Numbered from the stretch's first letter, positions 8,727 through 19,679 are shown. The stretch: DNA of 39,474 bases from an uncultured Clostridia bacterium (GCA_947168405.1 CAMVLU010000004.1:1-39474); one strand, 5' to 3'. The notes: generated from the sequence alone by a model not told the origin. Program-made: numbers and translations.

Positions 8727-10796
8727 TTAATTACCACTTTTTTTAATTATTTCAGCAGCAATATTTGTAGGTACTTCTTCATAATGATCAAATTGCATAA
8801 TAAAGTTTCCACGACCTTGTGTATTAGATCTTAAACTTGTTGCATATCCAAACATTTCAGAAAGTGGTACCATAGCACTTAATTTAATTGCATTACCAAC
8901 ATTTTCTTGTCCAAGTGGTCTACCTCTTCTACTTGTTAAGTCTCCCATTACGTTACCAAAATATTCATCTGGTACAACAACGTCAACTTTCATTATTGGT
9001 TCAAGTAAAACTGGTTTACACTTATTTTTAGCTTCCTTTAAAGCAAAACTTGCCGCAATTTTAAAGGCCATTTCGTTAGAGTCTACTTCATGATATGATC
9101 CATCATATAAAGTTGCCTTTACGTCAATCATAGGGTATCCAGCAAGTATACCTGACTGTAAAGCTTCTTGTAAACCTTTGTCAACTACTGGAATATATTC
9201 ACGAGGTACAACTCCTCCAACGATTTCATCAACAAATTCATATCCTTTATCAGGATTTGGTTCAAATCTAACCCAAACATGTCCATATTGTCCACGTCCA
9301 CCTGATTGTTTAATATATTTACCTTCACATTCACCAGCTTGTTTAATTGTTTCACGATATGCAACTTGTGGTTTACCAATATTTGCTTCAACAGCAAATT
9401 CACGTTTCATACGGTCAACTATAATATCTAGGTGAAGTTCTCCCATACCAGCAATAACAGTTTGACCTGTTTCTTGATCAGTATGAACTTTGAAGGTTGG
9501 ATCTTCTTCAGCTAATTTTTGAAGAGCAATTCCCATCTTTTCTTGATCTGCTTTTGATTTTGGTTCAACAGCTAGTTCAATAACTGGTTCTGGGAATTCC
9601 ATTTGTTCAAGAATAACTGCTTTCTTTTCATCACATAATGTATCTCCAGTAGTAGTATTTTTTAAACCTACTGCTGCAGCTATATCTCCTGTATATACAT
9701 CAGATATTTCTGTTCTATTATTAGCATGCATTAATAAGATACGTCCAATTCTTTCTTTAGAATCTTTAGTAGAATTTAATACATAAGAACCACTAGATAA
9801 ATGACCAGAATATACACGGAAGAATGTTAAACGTCCAACGAATGGATCAGTCATAACTTTAAATGCTAAAGCACTGAATGGTTCATCATCACTTGGATGA
9901 CGTTCTACAGCATCTCCTTTTAAATCTACTCCTCTAATTGAAGGAATATCAAGTGGAGATGGTAAATAATCAATTACAGCATCTAAAAGTAACTTAATAC
10001 CTTTATTACCTAAAGCAGTTCCACACATAACTGGGAAGAATTTTGCCTCCAATGTTCCTGTACGAATTGCTTTTTTAATCATTTCAATTGATATTTCTCC
10101 ACCATCAAGGTAAGTCATCATCATTTCATCATCAAATTCAGCAACTGCTTCAATTAATTCTTCACGTTTTTCTTTAGCAATTTCTAATAAATCAGCAGGG
10201 ATTTCTATTTCTTTTGCATCTTCTTCTGGTTTACCATCATATTCATAAGCTTTCATAGTAACTAAATCAATAACTCCACGGAATTCTGATTCAGCACCAA
10301 TAGGCCATTCGATTGGTTTTGCATTAACTCCAAGTCTTTGATCAATAGTTTTTAAACTATAAACAAAATCTGCCCCCATTTTATCCATCTTATTAGCAAA
10401 AATAAGTCTTGGTACTTTAAATTCGCTTGCTTGTCTCCATACTGTTTCAGTTTGAGGTTCAACTCCTGCTTGAGCATCTATTAAAGCAACTGCTCCATCT
10501 AATACTCTAAGTGAACGACTAACTTCAACAGTAAAGTCTACGTGTCCTGGAGTATCAATTATATTAAGACGATATTTTTTCCAATATGCTGTTGTTGCAG
10601 CACTTGTAATTGTAATACCACGTTCTTGTTCTTGAGCCATCCAGTCCATTTGAGACTCACCATCATGAGTTTCACCAATTTTATGGATTTTCTTAGTATG
10701 GAATAATACACGTTCTGTACAAGTAGTTTTACCTGCATCAATATGTGCCATAATTCCAAAATTTCTTGTCATTTCTAATGACGTTTCACGAGCCAT
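8727..10796 (-). CDS. fusA: Elongation factor G
   Basis: [21 protein letters not shown], full-length EF-G. Confidence 0.99.
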   Translation of the reverse strand: MARETSLEMTRNFGIMAHIDAGKTTCTERVLFHTKKIHKIGETHDGESQMDWMAQEQERGITITSAATTAYWKKYRLNIIDTPGHVDFTVEVSRSLRVLDGAVALIDAQAGVEPQTETVWRQASEFKVPRLIFANKMDKMGADFVYSLKTIDQRLGVNAKPIEWPIGAESEFRGVIDLVTMKAYEYDGKPEEDAKEIEIPADLLEIAKEKREELIEAVAEFDDEMMMTYLDGGEISIEMIKKAIRTGTLEAKFFPVMCGTALGNKGIKLLLDAVIDYLPSPLDIPSIRGVDLKGDAVERHPSDDEPFSALAFKVMTDPFVGRLTFFRVYSGHLSSGSYVLNSTKDSKERIGRILLMHANNRTEISDVYTGDIAAAVGLKNTTTGDTLCDEKKAVILEQMEFPEPVIELAVEPKSKADQEKMGIALQKLAEEDPTFKVHTDQETGQTVIAGMGELHLDIIVDRMKREFAVEANIGKPQVAYRETIKQAGECEGKYIKQSGGRGQYGHVWVRFEPNPDKGYEFVDEIVGGVVPREYIPVVDKGLQEALQSGILAGYPMIDVKATLYDGSYHEVDSNEMAFKIAASFALKEAKNKCKPVLLEPIMKVDVVVPDEYFGNVMGDLTSRRGRPLGQENVGNAIKLSAMVPLSEMFGYATSLRSNTQGRGNFIMQFDHYEEVPTNIAAEIIKKSGN

Positions 10797-10811
10797 ATCC
10801 TTATTTCCTTT

Positions 10812-11279
10812 CTACCAACGATAGTGTGCAAATGCCTTATTAGCTTCTGCCATTCTATGCGTATCTTCTCTCTTTTTAACTGCTCCTCCTGTTCCATTGG
10901 AAGCATCAATTATTTCATTTGCAAGATTAATTGACATAGAGTTTCCTCCACGAAGTCTTGCATAATTAACTAACCAACGAAGTCCTAATGTTTGACTACG
11001 TTTAGCATCAACTTCAATTGGTACTTGATAGTTAGATCCACCAACACGGCGTGATTTAACTTCAAGTTGTGGTTTAATATTTTCTATAGCTTTTTCAAAT
11101 ACAGACATTGGTTCTTCACCAGTTTTTTCTTTAATTATATCAAAAGCTTCATATAAAATATGCTCTGCTTTACCTTTTTTACCATCAAGCATAATACGAT
11201 TTATTAACTTTGTAACTACTTTAGAGTTGTATATTGGATCTGGTAATACATCTCTAACTTCTGCACGTCTTTTACGCAT
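10812..11279 (-). CDS. rpsG: 30S ribosomal protein S7
   Basis: [35 protein letters not shown]. Confidence 0.99.
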   Translation of the reverse strand: MRKRRAEVRDVLPDPIYNSKVVTKLINRIMLDGKKGKAEHILYEAFDIIKEKTGEEPMSVFEKAIENIKPQLEVKSRRVGGSNYQVPIEVDAKRSQTLGLRWLVNYARLRGGNSMSINLANEIIDASNGTGGAVKKREDTHRMAEANKAFAHYRW

Positions 11280-11309
11280 TTCTAATCCTCCTTTCGTAAA
11301 AATTACTTA

Positions 11310-11726
11310 TTATTTTTTCTTTTCTTTCTTAGCACCGTATTTACTACGTCCTTGTTTTCTGTCTTTAACACCAGCAGTATCTAGTGTTCCTCTTATTATA
11401 TGATAACGAACACCGATAAGATCTGGAACACGTCCACCACGAATTAATACAACACTATGTTCTTGTAAATTATGTCCTTCACCAGGAATATAACAAGTAA
11501 CTTCCATTCCATTAGATAATCTAACACGAGCAAATTTTCTTAATGCTGAGTTCGGTTTCTTTGGAGTCATTGTACCAACACGTACACATACACCACGTTT
11601 TTGAGGAGCATTAATTCTTGTTTGTTTCTTTTGAATTGTATTTACTCCAACTAAAAGTACTGGTGCTTTAGGTTTTCTAACCTTTTTTCCACGACCATGT
11701 CTTACTAATTGATTTATTGTAGGCAT
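11310..11726 (-). CDS. rpsL: 30S ribosomal protein S12
   Basis: [14 protein letters not shown]...[18 protein letters not shown]. Confidence 0.99.
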   Translation of the reverse strand: MPTINQLVRHGRGKKVRKPKAPVLLVGVNTIQKKQTRINAPQKRGVCVRVGTMTPKKPNSALRKFARVRLSNGMEVTCYIPGEGHNLQEHSVVLIRGGRVPDLIGVRYHIIRGTLDTAGVKDRKQGRSKYGAKKEKKK

Positions 11727-11741
11727 ATCTTCTCCTTCCTA

Positions 11742-11798
11742 ACACACATCCAGGTGTGTCATTTTTCTTAATAAAATTAAAGCTTAACTAAAATAAGC
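11742..11798 (-). promoter_or_regulatory. Putative rpsL leader with two hairpins
   Basis: Minus strand ACACAC-loop-GTGTGT (11742-11759) next to the SD, and GCTTA...TAAGC (11782-11798) upstream. Confidence 0.4.
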
Positions 11799-11940
11799 CC
11801 CAATTTCACAAACATGAATACTATACAATAAGTATTGTTTCTTGTCAACAAAAATTTATACAAAAATTGAAAAAAATTATTAAAATACAATTATTCTTAT
11901 TTTTTTACCTTGTTTCTTCTTTAACTAATAATTTAATCTT

Positions 11941-12909
11941 TTATTTTTTCAAACTCTTCTTTTCACAATAATATTTCTCAGTAGCAATTCGACACATTTT
12001 AAGAATATCACTATATTCATTTGCATGTGCAAAAAATCTTTCATTGTGACAAAAAATGGCTGACTTTAATCCTGTTATTTCAGGTAATCTACTAGTTTCT
12101 CCAGCCCAACTTTCTGGAAGAGGTATTCTTGAAGAAAACGTATTATTCATTGAACGTGGAACGCATTGCAATGCATAACCTCCAGTTGGATATGGAAAAA
12201 CAACAAAATCTATTTTATTATTTGAATGTTCATTATAATTAACAACTTCATAAGTCCAGGAAAGAGTTTGAGAAGGTATTACTAAAATATTTCCTATATG
12301 TTTATCTGGATCATTTAATATTAATTTAATTTCATTTTTACCTAAAGATACTGAAATATAAGATTCAATTATATTTTCTAATACTTCATATACAACATTT
12401 ATACATTGTTCAAATTTTTCATCATAATTAATGGTTTGATTCCATTTAGGTAAAAAGAATCTAATAAATTGAAAGGGATGATTTGATGAATGTTGTCCGT
12501 TATCAATCATATCTACATTTTGAATAATATCTTTATCAATATCATCAAGTATATTGTAAATTTCTTTAACACTTAATTTATTATTTGATAAATTACTGAT
12601 TATTTTATAACCAAAATCTTTCCATATTAATCCTGCACTAGCATATTTTATTCCATTTTTTCTTTGACCATTTCCACCTTTTTGATGATGATCATATTCT
12701 CCACCACCTATATCTACTAACAAATCAACATTTTCTTCAAGAAAATCTAAATCTCTTGAACGAATTACAAAAAGATTACCATCTTTCTTAGTTAAAATTG
12801 CTAATAATGCTATAGCAATTATTTCATCACTATGAAATTTACCATTATGTGTTCCAATACAAATACTATTATCATCATCTATTGGTCTTTTATTTAAAAC
12901 TTTAATCAT
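11941..12909 (-). CDS. MYG1 family protein (UPF0160, DHH-like)
   Basis: ICIGTHNGKFHSDEIIAIALL, VDIGGGEYDHHQKGG; ATG at 12909 with AGGGGG SD. Confidence 0.85.
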   Translation of the reverse strand: MIKVLNKRPIDDDNSICIGTHNGKFHSDEIIAIALLAILTKKDGNLFVIRSRDLDFLEENVDLLVDIGGGEYDHHQKGGNGQRKNGIKYASAGLIWKDFGYKIISNLSNNKLSVKEIYNILDDIDKDIIQNVDMIDNGQHSSNHPFQFIRFFLPKWNQTINYDEKFEQCINVVYEVLENIIESYISVSLGKNEIKLILNDPDKHIGNILVIPSQTLSWTYEVVNYNEHSNNKIDFVVFPYPTGGYALQCVPRSMNNTFSSRIPLPESWAGETSRLPEITGLKSAIFCHNERFFAHANEYSDILKMCRIATEKYYCEKKSLKK

Positions 12910-12979
12910 AAATCCCCCTTGCAATATATTATATATTATTTAATCTTAAAATCAAATCATTTTCTTCAAATCAACAAAA

Positions 12980-13008
12980 AAAAACAAATTATATTAATTT
13001 GCTTTTTA
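12980..13008 (-). terminator. Terminator of the mscS-like gene
   Basis: Minus strand AAAAAGCAAATT...AATTTGTTTTTTTT; stop codon at its base. Confidence 0.6.
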
Positions 13009-13809
13009 ATCTTTATTATGAATATCTAATTGATTATATGGAACTGCAATATTATTATCTTCTAATACTAATAATATTTCTCTTAAAGAATCTCTTCTTA
13101 TTTGAACTTTATTAGTTGGATCAGTATAAACTTTTATTTGATATTTAATACTAGAATCAGCTAAATTATTAACTCCTCTATATTCAGCATTATTAACTTT
13201 ATTTAATTTCTTAATACTTTGAACCATTTGATTTAAAACTTTTTCAGCACCTTCAATATTTAATTCATATGGAAGAGGAACATCTATATTAATTAAATTA
13301 GATACTACTTGAACTTCTTCGATATTACGATTAGAAATAGATACTATATTAAATGTATTTACATCTTCTAACTTAGTAGTTTTAATTCCAATCGATAATA
13401 CTTTACCTGTTACATCTTTAAATTTAATAACATCTCCTACTTTATAATAAGAATCAGATATAATATCAAATCCTTTTATAATATCTTTTAAAGCATCTTG
13501 AATAGCAAATCCTAAAATAATACCAACTATTCCAAGTCCTGCAACCATAGATGAAACATTTATACCATTAATTTGTAAAATAATTAAAATTGTTAAAATT
13601 ATCATTACATATTTAATAATACTTCTAATTAATCTAACATAAGTTTTAATCTTTTTATTAGCTATTTCTTTCCTATTACCAAAACTCTTTTGAATAACTA
13701 TATCAACTACTTGATAAATAATAAAAGCAATTGCTATAACTAAAATAGATTCTATTAATTTAGAAAACCAATCTTTACTAAATAAATCATTTAAATTTTT
13801 CATATACAC
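13006..13809 (-). CDS. MscS family mechanosensitive channel
   Basis: GINVSSMVAGLGIVGIILGFAIQDALKDIIKGFDIISDSYYKVGDVIKF, MscS beta-domain pattern. Confidence 0.9.
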   Translation of the reverse strand: MYMKNLNDLFSKDWFSKLIESILVIAIAFIIYQVVDIVIQKSFGNRKEIANKKIKTYVRLIRSIIKYVMIILTILIILQINGINVSSMVAGLGIVGIILGFAIQDALKDIIKGFDIISDSYYKVGDVIKFKDVTGKVLSIGIKTTKLEDVNTFNIVSISNRNIEEVQVVSNLINIDVPLPYELNIEGAEKVLNQMVQSIKKLNKVNNAEYRGVNNLADSSIKYQIKVYTDPTNKVQIRRDSLREILLVLEDNNIAVPYNQLDIHNKD

Positions 13810-13839
13810 TCCTTTACTCTATTTTAACATAAAATTTAA

Positions 13840-13868
13840 AAAAACTTAGATTTTTTTCTAAGTTTTTA
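13840..13868 (-). terminator. asnS terminator
   Basis: AAAAACTTAGA / TCTAAGTTTTT stem; asnS stop lies in the stem. Confidence 0.7.
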
Positions 13869-15239
13869 ATAATCACAGTTTCCTGGAGTTCTTGGATAAG
13901 GAATAACATCTCTTATATTTTCAACACCAGTTAGATAAATAAGAAGTCTTTCAAATCCCATTCCAAATCCTGAATGATAACATCCACCAAATCTTCTTAA
14001 GTTTAAGTACCATTCCATTCCTTCTTCTGGAACACCCATTTCTTTCATTCTCTTAACTAATTTATTGAAATCTGCTTCTCTTTCAGATCCACCCATTAAT
14101 TCTCCAGCGCCTGGTACTTCCAAGTCAACTGCTGCAACCGTTTCATTATCATCATTTAATTTCATATAGAAAGCTTTAATATCCTTTGGCCAATTTGTAA
14201 TAAATACTGGTCCATCAAAATATTCAGTTATATATTTTTCATGTTCTTTAGCAATATCTTCTCCATACTCTGGAGTAAATTCCCATTTAACTTTAGCTTC
14301 TTTTAAGATTGTTATAACATCATGATGACTAATTCTTGTAAATTTACTATTAATTAATTTATTTAATTTATCAAGAAGTCCTTTTTCAACAAATTTATCA
14401 AAGAATTCCATTTCTTCTTTAGCATGTTCAAGTACATATTTTACAACATACTTTAACATATCTTCCATAATATCCATATCACCTTCTAGATCACAAAAAG
14501 CAATTTCTGGTTCAATCATCCAAAATTCACTAGCATGGGTTTTTGTATTAGAGTTTTCAGCTCTAAAGGTTGGTCCAAATGTATAAACTTTTTTATAAGC
14601 CATAGCATAAGTTTCTGCTTCAAGTTGACCTGATACTGTTAAAGCGGCACTTTTTCCAAAGAAATCTTTTGAATAATCAACACTTCCAGATTTAGCTACT
14701 CTATCTAAGTCAAGTGTAGTTACTTGAAACATTTGACCTGCTCCTTCACAGTCACTTGCAGTAATTAAAGGGGCATGAAAATAAACATATCCTCTCTCCT
14801 GAAAGTATGTATGAATTGCCATAGCAGCAACACTTCTAACACGAAACACAGCATTAAATAAATTTGTTCTAGGTCTTAAATATGCTTGTTCCCTTAAAAA
14901 TTCTCTTGTATGTCTTTTAGGTTGAATAGGATATTCATCAGGACAATCTCCAACTAAGTTAATACTTGATACTTTAATTTCAAATTCTTGTCCTTTTCCT
15001 TGAGACTTAATAACAGTACCATGAACTTCTATACTAGAACCTACTTTTATTTTTTGAATATCATCAAATTCTTTTAAACTATTATCATATACAAGTTGAA
15101 CAGTTCCAAAACAAGTACCATCAGAAAAATCAATAAAACCAAATTCTTTTTGTTTACGATGATTTCTAACCCATCCACATAATACTACATCCTTATCTAA
15201 ATATTTTTTTACATCCTCTACTATTTCTCTTACATCCAT
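13866..15239 (-). CDS. asnS: Asparaginyl-tRNA synthetase
   Basis: Class II aaRS (FRAENSNTKTHASEFWMIEPE, GFGMGFERLLIYLTGVENIRDVIPYPRTPG); ATG at 15239 with AGGAGG SD. Confidence 0.95.
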   Translation of the reverse strand: MDVREIVEDVKKYLDKDVVLCGWVRNHRKQKEFGFIDFSDGTCFGTVQLVYDNSLKEFDDIQKIKVGSSIEVHGTVIKSQGKGQEFEIKVSSINLVGDCPDEYPIQPKRHTREFLREQAYLRPRTNLFNAVFRVRSVAAMAIHTYFQERGYVYFHAPLITASDCEGAGQMFQVTTLDLDRVAKSGSVDYSKDFFGKSAALTVSGQLEAETYAMAYKKVYTFGPTFRAENSNTKTHASEFWMIEPEIAFCDLEGDMDIMEDMLKYVVKYVLEHAKEEMEFFDKFVEKGLLDKLNKLINSKFTRISHHDVITILKEAKVKWEFTPEYGEDIAKEHEKYITEYFDGPVFITNWPKDIKAFYMKLNDDNETVAAVDLEVPGAGELMGGSEREADFNKLVKRMKEMGVPEEGMEWYLNLRRFGGCYHSGFGMGFERLLIYLTGVENIRDVIPYPRTPGNCDY

Positions 15240-15262
15240 AATGTTTCCTCCTTTTATATAAA

Positions 15263-15483
15263 TAAAAAGCATCGACAAAAGAGGCTCATTAAGAACGGTA
15301 CCACTCTTCTTATCAATGCTTGATATCTCTTTTTGATAACGGTATTCACCGACATTTTCTACTTAATTTCAAAAATACACTCCGTGGTGTTATTCTTATA
15401 TTCTTCCTGTTAATTTTCACCAACCATTAACTCTCTAAATGTAACTAAATATAATACTTCTCCACATCAACACTTTAAATGTT
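15263..15483 (-). promoter_or_regulatory. T-box leader for asnS (AAC specifier)
   Basis: Minus-strand AGAGAGTTAATGGTTGGTGAAAA stem I motif, AAC at plus 15289..15391 span (GTT at 15389-15391), T-box GTGGTACCG at 15296-15304, terminator stem AAGCATTGATAAGAAGAG/CTCTTTTGTCGATGCTT then T-run. Confidence 0.93.
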
Positions 15484-15489
15484 ATATTT

Positions 15490-15519
15490 ATTATAATCCT
15501 TATTATTATTAAAAGTCAA
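15490..15519 (-). promoter_or_regulatory. Sigma-A-like promoter of asnS T-box transcript
   Basis: Minus strand TTGACT - 18 nt - TATAAT. Confidence 0.7.
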
Positions 15520-15593
15520 CATTTTTTATTCAATAAAAGTACTACTTTTATTCTAAAATGAAAGTGAAATTATTTTTGATACAAAAAAAACAT

Positions 15594-15622
15594 TTGACAA
15601 ATAAATACACTTTGTATATAAT
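15594..15622 (+). promoter_or_regulatory. Sigma-A-like promoter of rpsD
   Basis: TTGACA (15594-15599) - 17 nt - TATAAT (15617-15622). Confidence 0.85.
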
Positions 15623-15628
15623 ATGGGT

Positions 15629-15783
15629 ACATATTCAATTGATAACCCAGTTTATCTATTTTTTTAATGTGTTCTTTAGGTTTAGAAGTAACCAAGGTTA
15701 TCTGGTGAAACTATTAAAAAGAATTCCCTAAGAAAATAGTAAATATCAATGTTTATGAATAAATATTGAAAGGAGAATATAGT
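15629..15783 (+). promoter_or_regulatory. rpsD 5' leader, candidate S4 autoregulatory RNA
   Basis: GATAACC...GGTTATC long-range stem, ACTATT...AATAGT stem, and TTTAGG/CCTAAG possible pseudoknot in a ~155-nt leader. Confidence 0.6.
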
Positions 15784-16386
15784 ATGTCAAGATACACAGG
15801 ACCAGCTTATAAACAAAGTAGAAGTGTTGGATTTTCAACTCTTGAAAATGGAAAAGAATTAGCAAGACGTAATTACAAACCTGGTATGCATGGAGCAAAA
15901 AGACAAGGTAAACTTTCTAACTATGGAGAACAATTAAAAGAAAAACAAAAAGTTAAGTTTATGTATGGAATGAATGAAAGACAATTTCATAAAACATTCA
16001 TTGAAGCAGGACACATGCAAGGTATTCATGGCGAAAACTTCTTAAAGTTACTTGAATCAAGACTTGATAACTTAGTATATCGTATGGGATTTGCTAATAC
16101 TCGTCGTGGAGCAAGACAACTTGTTAACCATGGACATATAACTGTTGATGGTAAAAAAGTTGATATTCCATCATACAGAGTTAAAGTTGGATCAGTTATT
16201 GCTTTAAAAGAAAATTCAAAAGACTTAAAATGTGTTAAAGAAGCATTAGAAAACGTTACTACTAGAGTAGAATATATCGATTTTGATAAAACTAAAAATA
16301 CAGCAAAATATGTAAGACTACCTGAACGTAATGAATTAAATGCTGACATTAACGAAAGTTTAATAGTTGAATTCTATAACAGATAA
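15784..16386 (+). CDS. rpsD: 30S ribosomal protein S4
   Basis: [18 protein letters not shown]...[45 protein letters not shown] at 15784 with AAAGGAG SD. Confidence 0.98.
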   Translation: MSRYTGPAYKQSRSVGFSTLENGKELARRNYKPGMHGAKRQGKLSNYGEQLKEKQKVKFMYGMNERQFHKTFIEAGHMQGIHGENFLKLLESRLDNLVYRMGFANTRRGARQLVNHGHITVDGKKVDIPSYRVKVGSVIALKENSKDLKCVKEALENVTTRVEYIDFDKTKNTAKYVRLPERNELNADINESLIVEFYNR

Positions 16387-16390
16387 TATT

Positions 16391-16415
16391 AAAAAACTAG
16401 TTTATCTAGTTTTTT
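16391..16415 (+). terminator. rpsD terminator
   Basis: AAAAAACTAG-TTTAT-CTAGTTTTTT. Confidence 0.85.
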
Positions 16416-16443
16416 TTATGCTATAATTATACTAGGTGATAGT

Positions 16444-18243
16444 ATGGAAGAAATAAAATTATGGGAATCTAATGATAAGTTTACATTTTTAAATAATATA
16501 GAAGAAGTAATAGATGCCATAAAAAATAATAAATTATCAATGTGTTTTGATTTAAAAGATAAATTTATTCCTGGAGAAGAAATAACTTCAATGTTTGATA
16601 ACTATGCTAGTAAAAGAAATTGTCTTTTTACTTATACAGATATAAATCATCCTGTTGCTATATCAGAATATCAAATATTTATTAATCCTACTTTTTTTAA
16701 ACAATATGAAGATATCATAAAAAAAGAATTTATTAATCAAGTAATAAACAATCCTAAACAAACATATTCTATTGAAAAAGAAATTTTTACTGATCAATTA
16801 TTAGAAGAATTATTAAAAATACCTGATGTATCTTTGTATTTATATAATGTAGATTTAACAAATGATCAAATTAACAAAATTAAAGAGAAATTTATCAATT
16901 GTTATGTTAAAAAAGATGGTAAACTTAATCAAATAAGTAGTAGATATCTTTTTGGTTATTATACTAAAGATGCTTTGGAGCAAAATAATAATATTTTAGT
17001 ATCAGTAGATGATTTAATAAAAAGTGATTTTAATAATTTAAAGTATCTTAAAGAAAACTCTGTTATTACAATAAATATTAATTCAAACTTAAAAGTTCAA
17101 GAAGAAAAAGTACTTAATTTATTAAAAGAGAAATTATTAATATTAGATAAATTAGATAGAAAATATATAGTAAAATTTAAAGTAGAAAAAAGAAGTATAT
17201 TTAATAAAATTTTTAAAGATATAAAATTTAATAATTTAGATTTAGTAATTAATAATGATTATTATGATTATCCATATGAAGAATATTTAAAAGAAGAAGA
17301 AAAATTAGATGAATTAGTTAAAGATATTAAAGATAAAAATTTATCACCTATGGAAAAATATTTGTATGTATATAATATAGTTAAAAACTATAAACCATAT
17401 AAAGAAAATCATGAAGATAAAGATCAATCTCGCTATTTAAGATATATAATTGACAATGAATATATGGTATGTGTTGGATATGCCAATTTACTTACAACCT
17501 TATTAGATAAAGTTGGAATAAATGCAACAGAAGTATCAATAGGAACAGATATTTCATATGATGAAGGCTTTACTAATGAAGAAAAGATAGTCGAATTAGC
17601 AGGTCACAAAAGAGCTATTGTTTCAATAGATGATGATAAATATAATATTCATGGATTATATATAACAGATCCGACTTGGGATAATGATTTAGATAAAAAC
17701 TATTTAAATCATGCTTTATTACCATTTGATAGATTACAAACTGAAAAAAGAATGTTTGAATATAACGCATATGAACCAATTTTAGATATTCATAATTTTA
17801 ATGAATATAATGATCAAATAAATTTTTTAATAAAAAGAGAATTAAAAATTCAAGAACAATATGATTTATATAAAGACTATCCATTTTCCAAAAAAATATG
17901 TATGGCTTATCAAGATGTTGCCAAAAAATTATTTAAAACATTAAAATGTGATCCAAATTATCAAACATTTTTAAATAATTTAAATGAATGTAAAACTGAA
18001 CAAGATTATATAAATTTTTATACAAATCTTGGTAATTATTTAATAAAAAGAATTAATAATCCAATAAATGAAGAAACATTATTTCAAATAAATAAAGAAT
18101 TATTAATTAAATTACAAAAAGAAAATATAGATAGTATTGATAAAGAAACAAGAAATGATTATTATGAATTAGATAATATTCAATTTCCTTATGAAATACC
18201 AAATGATTCAGAATTTAACTTAGAAGATAAAAAAACTAGATAA
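16444..18243 (+). CDS. Transglutaminase-like domain protein, apparently cytoplasmic
   Basis: Cys/His/Asp pattern MVCVGYANLLTTLLDKVG, LAGHKRAIVSI, YITDPTWDND; no signal peptide. Confidence 0.75.
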   Translation: MEEIKLWESNDKFTFLNNIEEVIDAIKNNKLSMCFDLKDKFIPGEEITSMFDNYASKRNCLFTYTDINHPVAISEYQIFINPTFFKQYEDIIKKEFINQVINNPKQTYSIEKEIFTDQLLEELLKIPDVSLYLYNVDLTNDQINKIKEKFINCYVKKDGKLNQISSRYLFGYYTKDALEQNNNILVSVDDLIKSDFNNLKYLKENSVITININSNLKVQEEKVLNLLKEKLLILDKLDRKYIVKFKVEKRSIFNKIFKDIKFNNLDLVINNDYYDYPYEEYLKEEEKLDELVKDIKDKNLSPMEKYLYVYNIVKNYKPYKENHEDKDQSRYLRYIIDNEYMVCVGYANLLTTLLDKVGINATEVSIGTDISYDEGFTNEEKIVELAGHKRAIVSIDDDKYNIHGLYITDPTWDNDLDKNYLNHALLPFDRLQTEKRMFEYNAYEPILDIHNFNEYNDQINFLIKRELKIQEQYDLYKDYPFSKKICMAYQDVAKKLFKTLKCDPNYQTFLNNLNECKTEQDYINFYTNLGNYLIKRINNPINEETLFQINKELLIKLQKENIDSIDKETRNDYYELDNIQFPYEIPNDSEFNLEDKKTR

Positions 18244-18256
18244 CTCTAGTTTTTTT
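18229..18256. terminator. Bidirectional terminator containing the stops of both convergent genes
   Basis: AAAAAACTAGA-TAAC-TCTAGTTTTTT. Confidence 0.85.
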
Positions 18257-18917
18257 CTATAATAACACTACTTATACTATTTCCTCGATAATGTCCTAGT
18301 TCATCAAAATCATCTGCATCATAAGTAAAGACACTTAATTCTATATTACTAGTTATTTTTTCTGAATTATGTCCCCACATAAGTTTAATACTAGAAAGAA
18401 CTGTATTATCATTATATTCTTCAGGCTCTATATGTGAATGCCACCCTGTTGTATTAATATCATCATATAACCATACATATAAATATTCTCCAAATGAATA
18501 ACTATTATATACTTGAGGTTTTAAGATATTTTCATGAACTTCTCCATCAGTAGTTTCAAATTTAACACTATAACCTATTTTATAATTATTAAAGTTTTCA
18601 TACTTACTAGATAATTCCTTATATAAACTTTTTCTATTACTTCCAGATACCTCATCTTCATTACTTAATAATATAGAAAAAATTCCTATTTCTTTAAATG
18701 ATTCCACTTTACTAGAAAAACTATTTAACTTTTTATAAGAACCATTTCCAGAATAAAAAGCTATTTTAATTGGATTAGTATCAATATACTCTTCTTTTTT
18801 TTCTTCTAATTCTATAATTTCTTCTTTATCATCTTTTTTAATTTCTTTAACCTCTTCTTTTTTATTACATCCTGTTAAAACTATAATTATTAAAATCATC
18901 CATACTATTTTTTTCAT
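18246..18917 (-). CDS. Putative lipoprotein
   Basis: MKKIVWMILIIIVLTGCNKKEEVKE lipobox. Confidence 0.8.
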   Translation of the reverse strand: MKKIVWMILIIIVLTGCNKKEEVKEIKKDDKEEIIELEEKKEEYIDTNPIKIAFYSGNGSYKKLNSFSSKVESFKEIGIFSILLSNEDEVSGSNRKSLYKELSSKYENFNNYKIGYSVKFETTDGEVHENILKPQVYNSYSFGEYLYVWLYDDINTTGWHSHIEPEEYNDNTVLSSIKLMWGHNSEKITSNIELSVFTYDADDFDELGHYRGNSISSVIIEKN

Positions 18918-18925
18918 ATACCCTC

Positions 18926-19615
18926 CTATTTATATTTTTTTATATTAACTATTATATTACCACTTTTAGTATTTTTAATTATTCCATTATATTTATATTT
19001 ACCATATTTTCTAATACTAAATAAATCATCTTTATTTAACTTTTTAGAAGTTTCTTTTAATAAATTATTATTTAATAAAATATCTTTATCACTTATTAAT
19101 TTTTTTATTTTAGTTCTATTTATTCCAATTAATTTTGAAATAATAGTATCTATTCTTTCACTTGAAACTATTAATTCTATATCATCATATTCACGTTTAT
19201 AATCTTTTAATAAATCTAAATCTCTTTCTTCTAATCTAACATTTATTTTTCCTATGTTAATTATATTATTCATAAAATAGTCTTTCATTTCCTCAAGTAC
19301 ATAAAAGTAATAATGATTGTTATATATTACTATATCACCAAATGTAGATGATTCAACACCTAAAGAAAAGATACTTCCTAGTATTTTTCGATGTTCAAGT
19401 TCTTCTTTAGTAATAATTTCTAATAAAGAAATTTTAGGTTCTATCTTATTATAATAAATTACTTTTTCAGAATCAGGATATGGATAATATATTAAATAAG
19501 AATTCTTTTTTAGTTTTCTTTTTAACTCTTCTTTAATTCCTAAATCTAAAAATTTAGTTGGTAATCCTTTATTTAATAATTCTATATTGTGAATAATATC
19601 ATAGTTATTGTTCAT
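18926..19615 (-). CDS. YlmH-like S4-domain RNA-binding protein
   Basis: C-terminal S4-domain pattern RIDTIISKLIGINRTKIKKLISDKDILLNN; overall YlmH-like layout. Confidence 0.75.
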   Translation of the reverse strand: MNNNYDIIHNIELLNKGLPTKFLDLGIKEELKRKLKKNSYLIYYPYPDSEKVIYYNKIEPKISLLEIITKEELEHRKILGSIFSLGVESSTFGDIVIYNNHYYFYVLEEMKDYFMNNIINIGKINVRLEERDLDLLKDYKREYDDIELIVSSERIDTIISKLIGINRTKIKKLISDKDILLNNNLLKETSKKLNKDDLFSIRKYGKYKYNGIIKNTKSGNIIVNIKKYK

Positions 19616-19679
19616 ATAAACTCCTATATATTTAGTATATCTTTTTTAATTATAAAGTCAATAAAAATGAGATAAATAA

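Noticed and set aside
7619-10759. Short ORFs inside tuf and fusA on both strands (7619..7831, 7969..8262, 8340..8528, 9178..9435, 9185..9403, 10559..10759)
   Set aside because: Overlap highly conserved essential genes in alternative frames; no RBS or domain evidence.
16026-16349. 107-aa ORF antisense to rpsD
   Set aside because: Shadow ORF of rpsD.
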